DNA of 55,181 bases, taken from NCBI GenBank assembly GCA_016303095.1, contig JAEDMH010000003.1, forward strand, positions 1 through 55,181. Reading direction: 5' to 3'. Below the pieces are notes generated by a model that was not told the origin of the DNA, searched no databases, and was given only the letters and a program-made list of their open reading frames with translations. A program made the position numbers and the translations under genes. This document shows, one piece after another, positions 24,578 through 32,726 of this stretch. The stretch is from Lentisphaeria bacterium (GTDB taxonomy: Bacteria > Verrucomicrobiota > Lentisphaeria > Oligosphaerales > Oligosphaeraceae). The first letter of the stretch is position 1, and each line of letters starts with the position of its first letter.

Positions 24578-25314
24578 CTTCGGAGCCTCCGTACCAACAG
24601 GGTGTCGATGGCGATGCCCAGCAGGGCGATGAGAAGGGTCCAGGCGAAGAGTCGTTCCAGGGCCAGCTGATGGTAGCTTCGGTAGATTTGGGCGCCAATG
24701 CCGTCGGTGGCGCCGAAGAACTCCGCCGTGGCGGTAACCTTCCAGGTGATGCCGCAGGCATAGGAGAAGGCGCCGGCCAGAGGATGGGCAATGCCGGGGA
24801 GAATCAGGTCGCGGCACCGTCGCCAGAGGCCAAGACGATAGACCTGGGCCACCTCGAACCACCGGGGATCCAGGCTGCGGACGGCGCTGGCGGTCTGGAT
24901 GAAGATGACCGGCAGCACGGAGAGGGTGGAGACGGCCAGGGGAATGGCGCCTCCCAGGGAGAGCCAGACCAGGAGCAGGGAAATCCAGACGATGGGGGGG
25001 CAGCCCTGCATCAGGGTGACCATGGGGGAGAGGGCGTCATGGAGACGGGGATGTCGTCCGCAAAAGAGCCCCGTCACCAAGCCAATGCCTCCCCCCAGGG
25101 CCAGGCCGCCGCTTCCCCGCCCCAGGGTCAGCATCAGGGAGCGCCAGGTGTCCCCGGTGGCAAGCAATTTTCCCAGGGCCAGGAGAGTCTCCCAGGGGGA
25201 GGGAAGGACTCTGCCCTGGTTGAGCCGGGAGAGCCCTCCCCAGATCAGAAGGAGGAGCAGGGGGGGGAGAAGGGCCCAGGAACGCCGGAGAACGCCGGGA
25301 GGGGAGGAAGTCAT
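24574..25314 (-). CDS. ABC transporter permease, SsuC/TauC-like
   Basis: Inner-membrane subunit of 246 residues with about six membrane helices, beginning near residue 15 (LLPPLLLLLIWGGL). The BPD_transp_1 region carries the EAA-type loop for ATPase contact (YRLGLWRRCRDLILPGIAHPLAGAFSYA), followed by TATAEFFG, as in the SsuC/TauC family. The start at 25314 overlaps the lipoprotein stop (ATGA) and the gene overlaps the ATPase start at its other end, so lipoprotein, permease and ATPase are one coupled set. Upstream in-frame sequence to 25695 is only an overlap with the lipoprotein gene and is not used. Confidence 0.87.
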   Translation of the reverse strand: MTSSPPGVLRRSWALLPPLLLLLIWGGLSRLNQGRVLPSPWETLLALGKLLATGDTWRSLMLTLGRGSGGLALGGGIGLVTGLFCGRHPRLHDALSPMVTLMQGCPPIVWISLLLVWLSLGGAIPLAVSTLSVLPVIFIQTASAVRSLDPRWFEVAQVYRLGLWRRCRDLILPGIAHPLAGAFSYACGITWKVTATAEFFGATDGIGAQIYRSYHQLALERLFAWTLLIALLGIAIDTLLVRRLRR

Positions 25315-25748
25315 GGAGAGACGGGGGGCAGGGGCAGGAGGAGTTCCCGGGGAGAGTCTTCCCGCCGGAGGCGATATTGGAGGCGGAGGGTACGGGGGGC
25401 TTCTCCCAGAAGAGCCACCCAGGCCACGGGGGAGGCGGGGCAGCGACGCCCATCCACTTCTCCGTAGCCCCGCCGTGTCAGACTGCGGGAGAGCAGGGCC
25501 ACTTCCTCCTGGGGAAAGCCGGATTGGACCAGGGGCTCCCACAAGGCCGCCTTCTCCAATTGCTCCTGGAGTTCCTGGGGGGAGAGGGGAAGGGGGACGG
25601 CTTGGGCGAGGTGTTGCGGGGGAACCACAGTGGGGAACATGCCGGCCACAGGACGGGCGGGAGGAAGATACCGTTCGTGGGCGCATCCCAGGCACAGGAG
25701 GAGGGCCAGGGCGGGGAGGAGAGGGAGGAGGGAGGGGATTCGGGTCAT
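25311..25748 (-). CDS. Small lipoprotein coupled to an ABC importer
   Basis: A 145-residue protein with a signal peptide ending in a lipobox-like LCLGC (Cys22), so it is probably lipid-anchored. The mature part is short: a helical segment at about 55-90 (SPQELQEQLEKAALWEPLVQSGF) and a possible small beta unit at the end. It is too small for a classical periplasmic binding protein. The stop overlaps the permease start (ATGA), which ties it to the transporter. It could be a transporter accessory, or unrelated and merely coupled. Not recognised as a family. Confidence 0.7.
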   Translation of the reverse strand: MTRIPSLLPLLPALALLLCLGCAHERYLPPARPVAGMFPTVVPPQHLAQAVPLPLSPQELQEQLEKAALWEPLVQSGFPQEEVALLSRSLTRRGYGEVDGRRCPASPVAWVALLGEAPRTLRLQYRLRREDSPRELLLPLPPVSP

Positions 25749-25773
25749 GGAAGAGGGATTTTCCCCGGTCTTT

Positions 25774-27321
25774 CTAGCGGCGAGGCAGGGGGAGGATTTG
25801 GGTCTGGGAGAAGAAGTCGGGATTGGGGGAGAGGGCGATGGGGACGCCGCTCTCCGTGGTCACCTTCTCCAGGAGAATCTGGCGGGTGCGGGGATAGGGG
25901 ATGGGGCCCGGCTTCTTCCCTTTCTGGAGGAATTCGGCGAAGAAGTAGAGGGGGAGTTTTCCCTTGGGCAGCTTGTCCAGGATGGTGAGATTCTGGAGGG
26001 TGATGGTGTCGGGCATGACGCAGGGATATCCGAAATCGTGGGTGCCGGTGTTGTATCCGTTGAGGATGCCGCCCTGTCCGCTGTGCTTGGGCGGGGCCAG
26101 GACGCAGTTGCGCACGGTGAGATTTCCCCGCCAGGTGGAGCCGTAGTCGCCCCGGAGATTCATGAGCCAAGGGCTGTGGACCCAGGTGTTTTCCAGCAGG
26201 ACCTCGCCATAGCCGATGAGGTTCACGCCGGCGTGGCCCAGGACGCAGTTGCGGATGGTCACATTGGCCACGCCCTGGTGGGCGTCGAAGCGGGAGAGGG
26301 TGCATCCCTCCAACACAAGGTTCCGGCAGAAGTTGGTGCCCATGATTCCCCAGTTCGAGGTGTCATGGATGCTGTTGATTTGCTCCACATTCTGGAAGAC
26401 CAGCTGCACCGCCCGTTCGGCCCCCAGGTCGTAGGTGCCCATGGCGACGGGCTTTCCCGCGGAGCCAATGGTGGAGTAGGTCTTGTGGCCGCTGACCCGG
26501 CAGTTGCGCAGGATGCCGTTGTAGCAGTTTCGGAAGGAGAAGAAGCCGGCATAGGGGGCGCCATGGGGGCCCTCTCCCGTCACCACGTGGGTGTGATTCT
26601 CCAGGATGACATGGGAGCGACGGATCTGGAAGCCCCGGGAAAAGTAGGTGTATTTGGATTCCGCTCGGTTGGCCAGGGTGGTGAAGAGCCCGTTTTGGAT
26701 GACGATGGGCCGATCCTCGGCGGAATAGGCCTTGGCGGAGGTGATTTGGGGGAAATCCCAGAGGAGCGGGGTGGAGGGATGGATGGCGCCGTCCTTTTCC
26801 ACCAGGATGGTGTCCGAGGCGGGCACTCCGTTGTTTTGGTTGAGGCCCAGGCGGATGAAGTGCTTCTTGTTCTTATTGGAAAGCACCACCAGGGCGCGAC
26901 GGGGAAGGACCACCCCCAGGTTGCTGGCGCCTTGGGGCAAAGGAGCGGGCACCGTCACCTCCCAGGGAGGCGTGTCGGATTCCACCCGGAAGACATCCAC
27001 CTGCCCCTCTTTCACCGTGAGATGACTGTCGTCAATCAGAAAGCGGGCATTTTGGAAATCGGTGTCGGTTTTGATGATGGCGGGCTCTCCCGCTCCCACC
27101 CGGTAGACGGCCCCGGGGGTTCCCCGCACCGGCAGATTGTGCTCGTTGGCGTATTGATGGGCTGCCCGGATGGCGGGCAGATCGTTCTCCTTGCCATCTC
27201 CCTTGGCGCCAAAGCTCTCGTAGGTGACGTAGCGGGAGTCGGCGGCCTGGAGGAGGCTTTTCGGGCACGGGCAGAGGAGGGCCAGGAGGGCGGCAAGAAG
27301 CAGGGGCAGAGTGTGGGGCAT
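25774..27321 (-). CDS. Secreted right-handed beta-helix protein, pectate-lyase-3-like
   Basis: A 515-residue exported protein with a signal peptide (LLLAALLALLCPCPKSLLQA). The N-terminal motif of the pectate lyase superfamily (family 3) is clear at about 35-55: YESFGAKGDGKENDLPAIRAA. The rest is a series of short strands with Asn/Val/Gly-rich turns (NVTIRNCVLGHAGVNLIGYGEVLLENTWV), expected for a parallel beta-helix. Such proteins are polysaccharide lyases, polygalacturonase-like hydrolases or tailspike-like proteins; no catalytic residues can be fixed. It lies 11 nt downstream of the U32 gene and 25 nt upstream of the lipoprotein, in one operon with the ABC importer, which hints at glycan degradation and uptake. 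Confidence 0.8.
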   Translation of the reverse strand: MPHTLPLLLAALLALLCPCPKSLLQAADSRYVTYESFGAKGDGKENDLPAIRAAHQYANEHNLPVRGTPGAVYRVGAGEPAIIKTDTDFQNARFLIDDSHLTVKEGQVDVFRVESDTPPWEVTVPAPLPQGASNLGVVLPRRALVVLSNKNKKHFIRLGLNQNNGVPASDTILVEKDGAIHPSTPLLWDFPQITSAKAYSAEDRPIVIQNGLFTTLANRAESKYTYFSRGFQIRRSHVILENHTHVVTGEGPHGAPYAGFFSFRNCYNGILRNCRVSGHKTYSTIGSAGKPVAMGTYDLGAERAVQLVFQNVEQINSIHDTSNWGIMGTNFCRNLVLEGCTLSRFDAHQGVANVTIRNCVLGHAGVNLIGYGEVLLENTWVHSPWLMNLRGDYGSTWRGNLTVRNCVLAPPKHSGQGGILNGYNTGTHDFGYPCVMPDTITLQNLTILDKLPKGKLPLYFFAEFLQKGKKPGPIPYPRTRQILLEKVTTESGVPIALSPNPDFFSQTQILPLPRR

Positions 27322-27332
27322 GGCGGGGGAGG

Positions 27333-29405
27333 TTACCGGAGGGTTCGGTCGAAATTGAAGAGGAAGGGGGCGGCCTCGGGGGGAGGCGGGCAGGGGCTGT
27401 CCATCCCCGTAAGGTCTATCTCCCAGCGGGCGGCCCGGATCTTTCCGTCCTGCAACCCTCTCCAGTCCATGGGGATGAGGGGACGCAACACCGTGGACTC
27501 CCCCTCCAGCCCGTGGAGAAGCCGGATGCCCCGGGCGTCTTGGAGGATTTTTCCGGGGGGGAAGGCCTCAGGGAGTCTGGCCCGGGTGGTCATGAGGGGA
27601 GGACGGCTCAAGAGGGTCACGGCGAGGGGCACCGGGCATTGGGCGCAGAGCTCCTGGAGCTGTCTCTGATCCATCTCCCAGGAGGCGGCGCACCATTTTG
27701 CCCCGAGTTGCTGGAGGAAGGCGGCGCCCATGGCGTTGAGGATGGCCATGCCCTGGCCTGTGGCGAAGGGGGCCTGGTGGGAACGGCAGAGTTCCAGGGT
27801 GTCCCAGGAGTTGGCCTCCAGGAGATGGCCCCGCTGGCGAGCCCAGGCGACCCAAGGGGCCAGGGAGGCTAGGGTGTTGTCGTGAACCACCCCAGGAAGG
27901 GCCAGGGTCAAGGCTTGGGGGGGAAGGGGGAAGGCGGCCAAGGCCTCCTCCAGTTCCTGAATGGACTCCTTCCCTTGGAGGGAGAGGACCAGGGCGGCGA
28001 ATCCCGGGGGGGGGGATTGGCGGAGCAGGGCCTTGAGCTGAGGGAGGCGCAAGCGGAGGATTTTGGGCGCCGCTCCTCCCAGGGGAAGGCGATTTTCCGG
28101 AGAAGGGGACGTGGGCAGGAGGAGTTTCTGGAGTTCGGCGGGGAGGCTCTGGCGGATGGTGCCGTCGTCTTCCTTGGTGGCGCGGCGGAGGAATTCCTGG
28201 AGGAATTGGAGGATGGTGTCCTGGCAGCGCCGGGGAAGAGGCAGGGCTTCCAGGGTGTCTGCCACCTGGAGTTGATGGGGTAGGGAGGCCAGGAGGAGGC
28301 GGACCTGGGGGAGAATGTCCCCTAGAGTGATGGCCCGTCGGGGATTGGGGATGCGCTGGGGGGGGATGCGGAGATTTTGGCGGAGGCTTCCTTGCTGGCA
28401 TTGGAAGCAGGTGCCGCCCTTGGGATCCTGGAACACCTGAAGGAGAAGAGTGGGGAGGGGGGGCGTTTCGGGGGGAGAGGAGGCGGTGCAGGGGGAGACG
28501 GGGGCGGCCTTCTGGCCCCGCCCTAGGCTGACATCCGTCAGCCCCTCCTGGCCTCCCAGGTAGTATCCTTCCGTCAAGGCGCGTCCGGTGTATCCTCCCA
28601 AGGCCTGGGCCTGCTCCTTCAGCGCCGGGAGGGGTTGTCTCCCTTCCCGGGCGGCAAGGTATACCTGGACTGCCTGGGAGACCCAGGCGGCGGACTTCAG
28701 ACGCCCTTCAATTTTCAGGGAGGCCACGCCCATCTCCTGCAGTTCGGGCAGATGTTCCACCAGACAGAGATCCTTCATGGAGAGGGGATGGCCCTGGGGA
28801 GCGTCCTCTCCCGCTCCCCGCCAGGCCACCCGGCAGGGGGAGGCGCAGGCCCCCCGATTGCCGCTGCGTCCCCCTACCCAGCTGGAAAGAAGACAGCGCC
28901 CCGAGGCGCAAAAGCACATGGCGCCTTGGACAAAGACCTCGATGGCGATCCCCCCCTCCTGGCAACAGGCGCAAATCTCCTCCCGGGTCATCTCCCTGGC
29001 CAGCACAACCCGGTCGCATCCCATGGCCTTGGCCATGCGAACCCCGGCAAGGGAGGAGACCCCCGCCTGGGTGCTGAGGTGAAACTCCAGCTGGGGAAAT
29101 TGGGAACGGAGGGAGAGGAGGGCCGGATCCCGCAGAATCACGGCATCCACTCCCGTGGCCCTGGCCAAGGCCAACGTGCGCACCGCCAGGCCCAATTCCC
29201 GCTGGGTGAGATCAATGTTCAGGGTCAGATGGGCCTTCGCCCCATGGCGGTGGATCTTCTCCACCACATCGGGCAATTCCTCCTGGGTGAAATTCTGCGC
29301 TCCCCGCCGGGCATTGAGACGCTTGAGGCCAAAATACACGGCGTCCGCCCCGGCTTCCAGGGCGGCGTCTAGGGTGGAGGCGTTGACAGGGGCAAGAATC
29401 TCCAT
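27333..29405 (-). CDS. Peptidase U32 family protein, RlhA-like
   Basis: A 690-residue soluble protein. The N-terminal U32 domain is canonical: EILAPVNASTLDAALEAGADAVYFGL, then EVFVQGAMCFCASGRCLLSS and GGRSGNRGACASPCR. Cys164, Cys171, Cys187 and Cys191 could form the iron-sulphur site seen in this family's RNA and quinone hydroxylases. A long C-terminal part (about 300-690) places it with the long U32 proteins such as RlhA (23S rRNA C2501 hydroxylation) rather than with short TrhP/UbiU forms, but this is inferred from length. Despite the name, proteolysis is doubtful. It is the first gene of the operon containing the beta-helix protein and ABC importer. Start after TTCCC. Confidence 0.82.
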   Translation of the reverse strand: MEILAPVNASTLDAALEAGADAVYFGLKRLNARRGAQNFTQEELPDVVEKIHRHGAKAHLTLNIDLTQRELGLAVRTLALARATGVDAVILRDPALLSLRSQFPQLEFHLSTQAGVSSLAGVRMAKAMGCDRVVLAREMTREEICACCQEGGIAIEVFVQGAMCFCASGRCLLSSWVGGRSGNRGACASPCRVAWRGAGEDAPQGHPLSMKDLCLVEHLPELQEMGVASLKIEGRLKSAAWVSQAVQVYLAAREGRQPLPALKEQAQALGGYTGRALTEGYYLGGQEGLTDVSLGRGQKAAPVSPCTASSPPETPPLPTLLLQVFQDPKGGTCFQCQQGSLRQNLRIPPQRIPNPRRAITLGDILPQVRLLLASLPHQLQVADTLEALPLPRRCQDTILQFLQEFLRRATKEDDGTIRQSLPAELQKLLLPTSPSPENRLPLGGAAPKILRLRLPQLKALLRQSPPPGFAALVLSLQGKESIQELEEALAAFPLPPQALTLALPGVVHDNTLASLAPWVAWARQRGHLLEANSWDTLELCRSHQAPFATGQGMAILNAMGAAFLQQLGAKWCAASWEMDQRQLQELCAQCPVPLAVTLLSRPPLMTTRARLPEAFPPGKILQDARGIRLLHGLEGESTVLRPLIPMDWRGLQDGKIRAARWEIDLTGMDSPCPPPPEAAPFLFNFDRTLR

Positions 29406-29434
29406 GGGAACGAGGCAGGGAGCAAAAGCATAAC

Positions 29435-29473
29435 GGCGCCCCTTCCCTCCCGGGAAGGAAGGGGCAGGGCGCC
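29435..29473 (-). terminator. Hairpin after the DUF481 gene
   Basis: A long near-perfect palindrome centred on TCCCGGGA, with arms GCCCCTTCC and GGAAGGGGC extended by GGCGCC at both sides. On the minus strand it follows the DUF481 stop by about 33 nt and leads into a T-containing stretch (GTTATGCTTTTGC). It is probably a terminator between that operon and the U32 gene. Confidence 0.6.
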
Positions 29474-29506
29474 GGTGTCATGGGAAGAAGAAGGGAGGAG
29501 GAGAGA

Positions 29507-30550
29507 CTACTTCCACTTGAAGACCATCTTGGCAAAGTAGTTGGTTTCCAGACGATCGGAGCCCTTGGCCACCCGGCTGTTGTACTCGTTGGAGATGCCC
29601 AGGCGAAGGCTCAGGGGATATTGGAAGACCAAGGGGATGTCCAGGGAGGATTCGTGGAGGGCGCGGTAGTCGTGGAAGTTTTCCAGGGAGGGCTGGAAGG
29701 TCAGGTCGGTGACCAGCTTGCCCCATTCCTGGATGTTGCGCTCGTAGTGGAGGCCCACCTGGCTTCCCATGGTGTCGTTGTGGCTGCCATCGGTGTATTT
29801 CCGGGCTTTGGCGGAGAAACCGGCCCGGAGGCGCAGGCTGCTGTCCTTCCCCTGGAAGAGGTAGTATCCCAGACCGGCGCCCACCTCCTGGCGAAGACGA
29901 AGGCCGCTGGTGGTTTGCTGCTCTAACTCCCCGTTCACATACCAGGTGGTGGGGGAATCCAGGAGCTTGTGCTCATAGTCCACTCCCGCCAGGTATTTCT
30001 TGGTGTTGGTGTTGTGATCTTCTCTGCCGTAGGAGGCGTTGGCGTGGAGCATCAGCTTGTCCACGGGGCCGGCCAGGGTGGCGATGGCTCCCGCTCCGCC
30101 ATTGAATTTCTCGGAGTTGCCGGTCTTTCCGGAGACGTCCAGGGAGAACTCCCCGTCCCACTTCCGGGCGGGAGGCAGGGTAGGGTCTTCCATCCCCGCG
30201 GTCCACAGATACTTCACATTGCCCAGGGTCAGGGCGGCGGGGACGGCGGGGATTCCCTCCACGGGAGTCTCTTCCTGGGCGGGAGCCGCTTGCTCCTGGG
30301 TGTTCAGGCGCCCCTGGATGCGCTGGCCATCCAGGGTGGCGATCTCCACCGCTCCCACCGTGTCCAGCTTCACCACCCGCTGGGCGGAGATTTTCAGCTC
30401 CCCTGCGTAGTCTGTGGCGAAGAGCAGGGTTCCGTCCGTGATGCTCTTCAGGGTTCCGTTGAGGACCGAGCCGTCATTCAGCACGATGCGGTCGGCCCGG
30501 AGGACGGGGAGCAGGAGGCTGAAGGCAAGGAGGATGAGGAGTTTTTTCAT
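29507..30550 (-). CDS. DUF481 family outer-membrane beta-barrel protein (YdiY-like)
   Basis: A 347-residue exported protein; the start at 30550 gives the signal peptide KKLLILLAFSLLLPVLRA. A short N-terminal beta domain (DRIVLNDGSVLNGTLKSITDGTLLF, about 20-95) is followed by a spacer and then a barrel of alternating strands from about 125, ending in the aromatic-plus-charged pattern of outer-membrane proteins (TNYFAKMVFKWK). The order 'small SH3-like domain, then DUF481 barrel' is common in this family, which is annotated as salt-induced outer-membrane protein in E. coli; function is otherwise unknown. It is the last gene of the operon that starts with the nucleotidyltransferase-nitroreductase fusion. 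Confidence 0.82.
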   Translation of the reverse strand: MKKLLILLAFSLLLPVLRADRIVLNDGSVLNGTLKSITDGTLLFATDYAGELKISAQRVVKLDTVGAVEIATLDGQRIQGRLNTQEQAAPAQEETPVEGIPAVPAALTLGNVKYLWTAGMEDPTLPPARKWDGEFSLDVSGKTGNSEKFNGGAGAIATLAGPVDKLMLHANASYGREDHNTNTKKYLAGVDYEHKLLDSPTTWYVNGELEQQTTSGLRLRQEVGAGLGYYLFQGKDSSLRLRAGFSAKARKYTDGSHNDTMGSQVGLHYERNIQEWGKLVTDLTFQPSLENFHDYRALHESSLDIPLVFQYPLSLRLGISNEYNSRVAKGSDRLETNYFAKMVFKWK

Positions 30551-30610
30551 GGGGGAGAAAAAGGGGAGGAAGGGGGGAAGGTTCAAGGATAGAAAGGGAG
30601 CGGGGCGGCC

Positions 30611-31345
30611 TCATCCCAAATAGCCGGACATCCGGAGGGAGAGGAGGAGGCATCCCAGGAGGGTCAACTCCGGCAGGACAAGGCGGGGCCAGGGGAAGAC
30701 ACTCCCCCGGGGAGTGCACCACCAGGCGACCGAGGGGATGGCCGTGATGAGGAGGGCCGCCCAGAGGGAGGCGCCCACGGCAAGGGCGCAGCACAAGGCG
30801 GAACCTGCCATCCAAAGATGCCAGCGGGGAGAGTTGATGTAGGTGGCCGTGAACATGGCCAGATAGGCGAAGAGGGTCAGGGCGATGACCCCCCGCATGT
30901 GGGGCGTCAGGACCGCCTCGATGCGGTTGGGCCAGATGGTCACCAGGAAGGCGAAGCCCAGGGCATAGTGGCTGGAGATCCGGAGGCGCCGCAACAGCAG
31001 CCAGAGCATGGCGGTCTTCAGAAGGTGTCCCAGCAGACTGTGGACGCGGTAGAAGAACAGATGGTCGTCCCCGAAGGTGAAGTAGTCCAGGATCAGCGAG
31101 ACGGTGGGGGTGGGAGTCCAGACCTTGTGATTCTGGGGTGCGAAGGCGATTTGGAGGGAGTGGACGAAGGATTTCCGGTCTGGGGGGCGCCAGGGGACGG
31201 GGCGTCGGGTCACCATCACGGGGAGGAAGAGGGCCAGGGAGAAGAAGATCAAGGTGAGGAGGACGAAGGAGTCCCATCGCCGTTGAAATTGGCGGTTCTT
31301 CTGCTCTTGGTCCAAGGGTTGGGATGTAGGGTGGGTGACGGTCAT
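30611..31345 (-). CDS. Short TMTC/O-mannosyltransferase-like membrane protein
   Basis: A 244-residue protein with about six membrane segments. The stretch WTPTPTVSLILDYFTFGDDHLFFYRVHSLLGHLL corresponds to the conserved 'PVS...LDY..FG...YH..NLLLHLL' region near the N-terminus of TMTC-type/PMT-like transferases with TPR tails, followed by LLRRL and later membrane helices. Those proteins are usually 500-700 residues; here the sequence stops after the first membrane block, with no TPR part and no intact continuation downstream (the DUF481 gene begins 61 nt on). It is either a genuine short member or a truncated remnant. An acidic DD/DE motif for donor binding is not clear. Confidence 0.6.
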   Translation of the reverse strand: MTVTHPTSQPLDQEQKNRQFQRRWDSFVLLTLIFFSLALFLPVMVTRRPVPWRPPDRKSFVHSLQIAFAPQNHKVWTPTPTVSLILDYFTFGDDHLFFYRVHSLLGHLLKTAMLWLLLRRLRISSHYALGFAFLVTIWPNRIEAVLTPHMRGVIALTLFAYLAMFTATYINSPRWHLWMAGSALCCALAVGASLWAALLITAIPSVAWWCTPRGSVFPWPRLVLPELTLLGCLLLSLRMSGYLG

Positions 31346-31355
31346 GGCGGGGGGC

Positions 31356-32381
31356 TCACCAGAGATTCACGTGCACCTGTTCGGGCTGGTAGTTCGTGCG
31401 GGGGGGCTTGGTTTCCCCTGGCCATCCCAGGGCCACGGCGGCCACGGGAAGGATGGGGGAAGGCAAGCGGAAGTGGTTTCGCAGAGCCGTCACCCGGTCT
31501 TCATTGGGATGTACGCCCAGCCAGCAGGCGCCCAAGCCCAGCATGCTGGCGGCCAGCAAGAGATTTTCCACGGCGGCGGAGCAGTCTTGGAGGAGGTAGG
31601 AGAGGGCCTTGTGACAGCTTTTTTCCAAGTCTCCGCACACCAGGATTCCCAGGGGAGCCTGGGCCAGGAAAGCGCCATTGGGGAGGCACCGGGCCACCGC
31701 CTTCCGCTCCTCGGGATCGGTGAGCACGAGGAAATGGGCGGGATAGCAGGCTCGGGCGGAGGGGGCGGCCATGGCCGCCTCCAACAACAGGCCAATGTCC
31801 TGCTGCTCTACCGTACGGGGCAGGAAGGTGCGGATGGAACGGCGCTGGAAGATGGGCTGCAGACGACGATCCAGAGGGGCGGCGCCTTCCTCCGGATCGC
31901 CTTGGCGCAATTTGGCCACAATGGACGAGGTGGAGCATCCGGGGACCAGGGGCAGAATCCGGATCTGGCTTCCGCAGGCCTGCAGGGCCTGAAATTCGTC
32001 TCGGTTGAGGGTTTCCGGCGTATAGTCCCCCCCCTTGACGTATACATCCGGCGCGCATCGCCGCAGGGCTTCCGTGGCTTGGGGGCCGGGAAAGACGGAG
32101 ACGGCGGCCACGCATTGAAGGGAGGCCAGGAGGAAGGCCCGGTCTGCCTGGGGAAGGATGGGGCGGGTGGGTCCCTTGAGGGCGGTGACGCTGGCGTCGT
32201 CGTTCACCAGAACCAAGAGGGCGTCCCCCAGGGCGGCCGCCTGGGCCAGATATTCGGCGTGTCCCCTGTGCATCAGGTCGAAGACGCCATTGGTGACCAC
32301 CAGTCGCCGATTTTCCCTGCGCAGGGTTTCCCGCCACTGCCGCAGCTGGTCAAAGGGTATGATTTTATCCGAGGGACTCAT
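31356..32381 (-). CDS. Fusion: RfaE2/HldE-type nucleotidyltransferase + nitroreductase
   Basis: A 341-residue soluble protein joining two enzymes. Residues 1-160 are a cytidylyltransferase-like domain of the RfaE2/HldE type: GVFDLMHRGH at 32-41 (HxGH nucleotide site), LVNDDASVTALKGPTRP, YVKGGDYTPETL and the terminal PGCSTSSIVAKL. That domain makes ADP-heptose from heptose-1-phosphate for LPS. Residues 175-341 are a nitroreductase (RRSIRTFLPRTVEQQDIGLLLEAAMAAPSA, then LGLGACWLGVHPNE), an FMN oxidoreductase. The join is in one frame with no stop and a short Gly/Glu linker at 161-170. I chose ATG 32381 because it directly precedes the first domain. A sigma-70-like promoter lies about 80 nt upstream. 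Confidence 0.88.
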   Translation of the reverse strand: MSPSDKIIPFDQLRQWRETLRRENRRLVVTNGVFDLMHRGHAEYLAQAAALGDALLVLVNDDASVTALKGPTRPILPQADRAFLLASLQCVAAVSVFPGPQATEALRRCAPDVYVKGGDYTPETLNRDEFQALQACGSQIRILPLVPGCSTSSIVAKLRQGDPEEGAAPLDRRLQPIFQRRSIRTFLPRTVEQQDIGLLLEAAMAAPSARACYPAHFLVLTDPEERKAVARCLPNGAFLAQAPLGILVCGDLEKSCHKALSYLLQDCSAAVENLLLAASMLGLGACWLGVHPNEDRVTALRNHFRLPSPILPVAAVALGWPGETKPPRTNYQPEQVHVNLW

Positions 32382-32463
32382 GAAGGGAAGGGACTCCCTT
32401 CCTTCCGGAGACAGGGCAAGGCAGAAAGGGGATAGGCCGGGGAAGGAAAGGGGACGAGAGAGG

Positions 32464-32492
32464 AATATACTCTCCTCCTCGTCCTTCGCCAA
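32464..32492 (-). promoter_or_regulatory. Sigma-70-like promoter
   Basis: On the minus strand TTGGCG (complement of 32487-32492) is followed after exactly 17 nt by TATATT (complement of 32464-32469). It lies 83 nt before the ATG of the fusion gene and downstream of the greA terminator, the expected place for the promoter of the three-gene operon 32381-29507. Confidence 0.65.
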
Positions 32493-32673
32493 GGGAAAAG
32501 CCGGGGCATCTCCTGATTTTTAGGGGTTTCTCCCCTCTTTCTGCCATGGAGCCCGGCCAGGGGAGAGAAAGGGCGCCCATGGCCTGTGTCCTTCTCTCCC
32601 CTTTTCGGGGGATGCTTGCCCCTGCCGGGGGCAGAGGCGTCAGCGCGTCTGCCGTGCCTGCTCCGGCTCTGGG

Positions 32674-32711
32674 AAAATCCCTCCCGCCCCCCCCGGAAAG
32701 GTGCGGGAGGG
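32674..32711 (-). terminator. Terminator after greA
   Basis: On the minus strand CCCTCCCGC and GCGGGAGGG pair around a loop rich in C and G and are followed by ATTTTCCC. It lies 16 nt after the greA stop. Confidence 0.65.
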
Positions 32712-32726
32712 AGGAGGGGGATAGGA

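Larger units (their letters stand above)
32382..32726. other. Intergenic region with promoter and terminator
   Basis: This 345-nt gap holds the promoter at 32464-32492 and the greA terminator at 32674-32711. Between them are small GC hairpins (for example GCCCCTGCCGGGGGC near 32619-32633). No open frame here looks coding. Confidence 0.6.
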
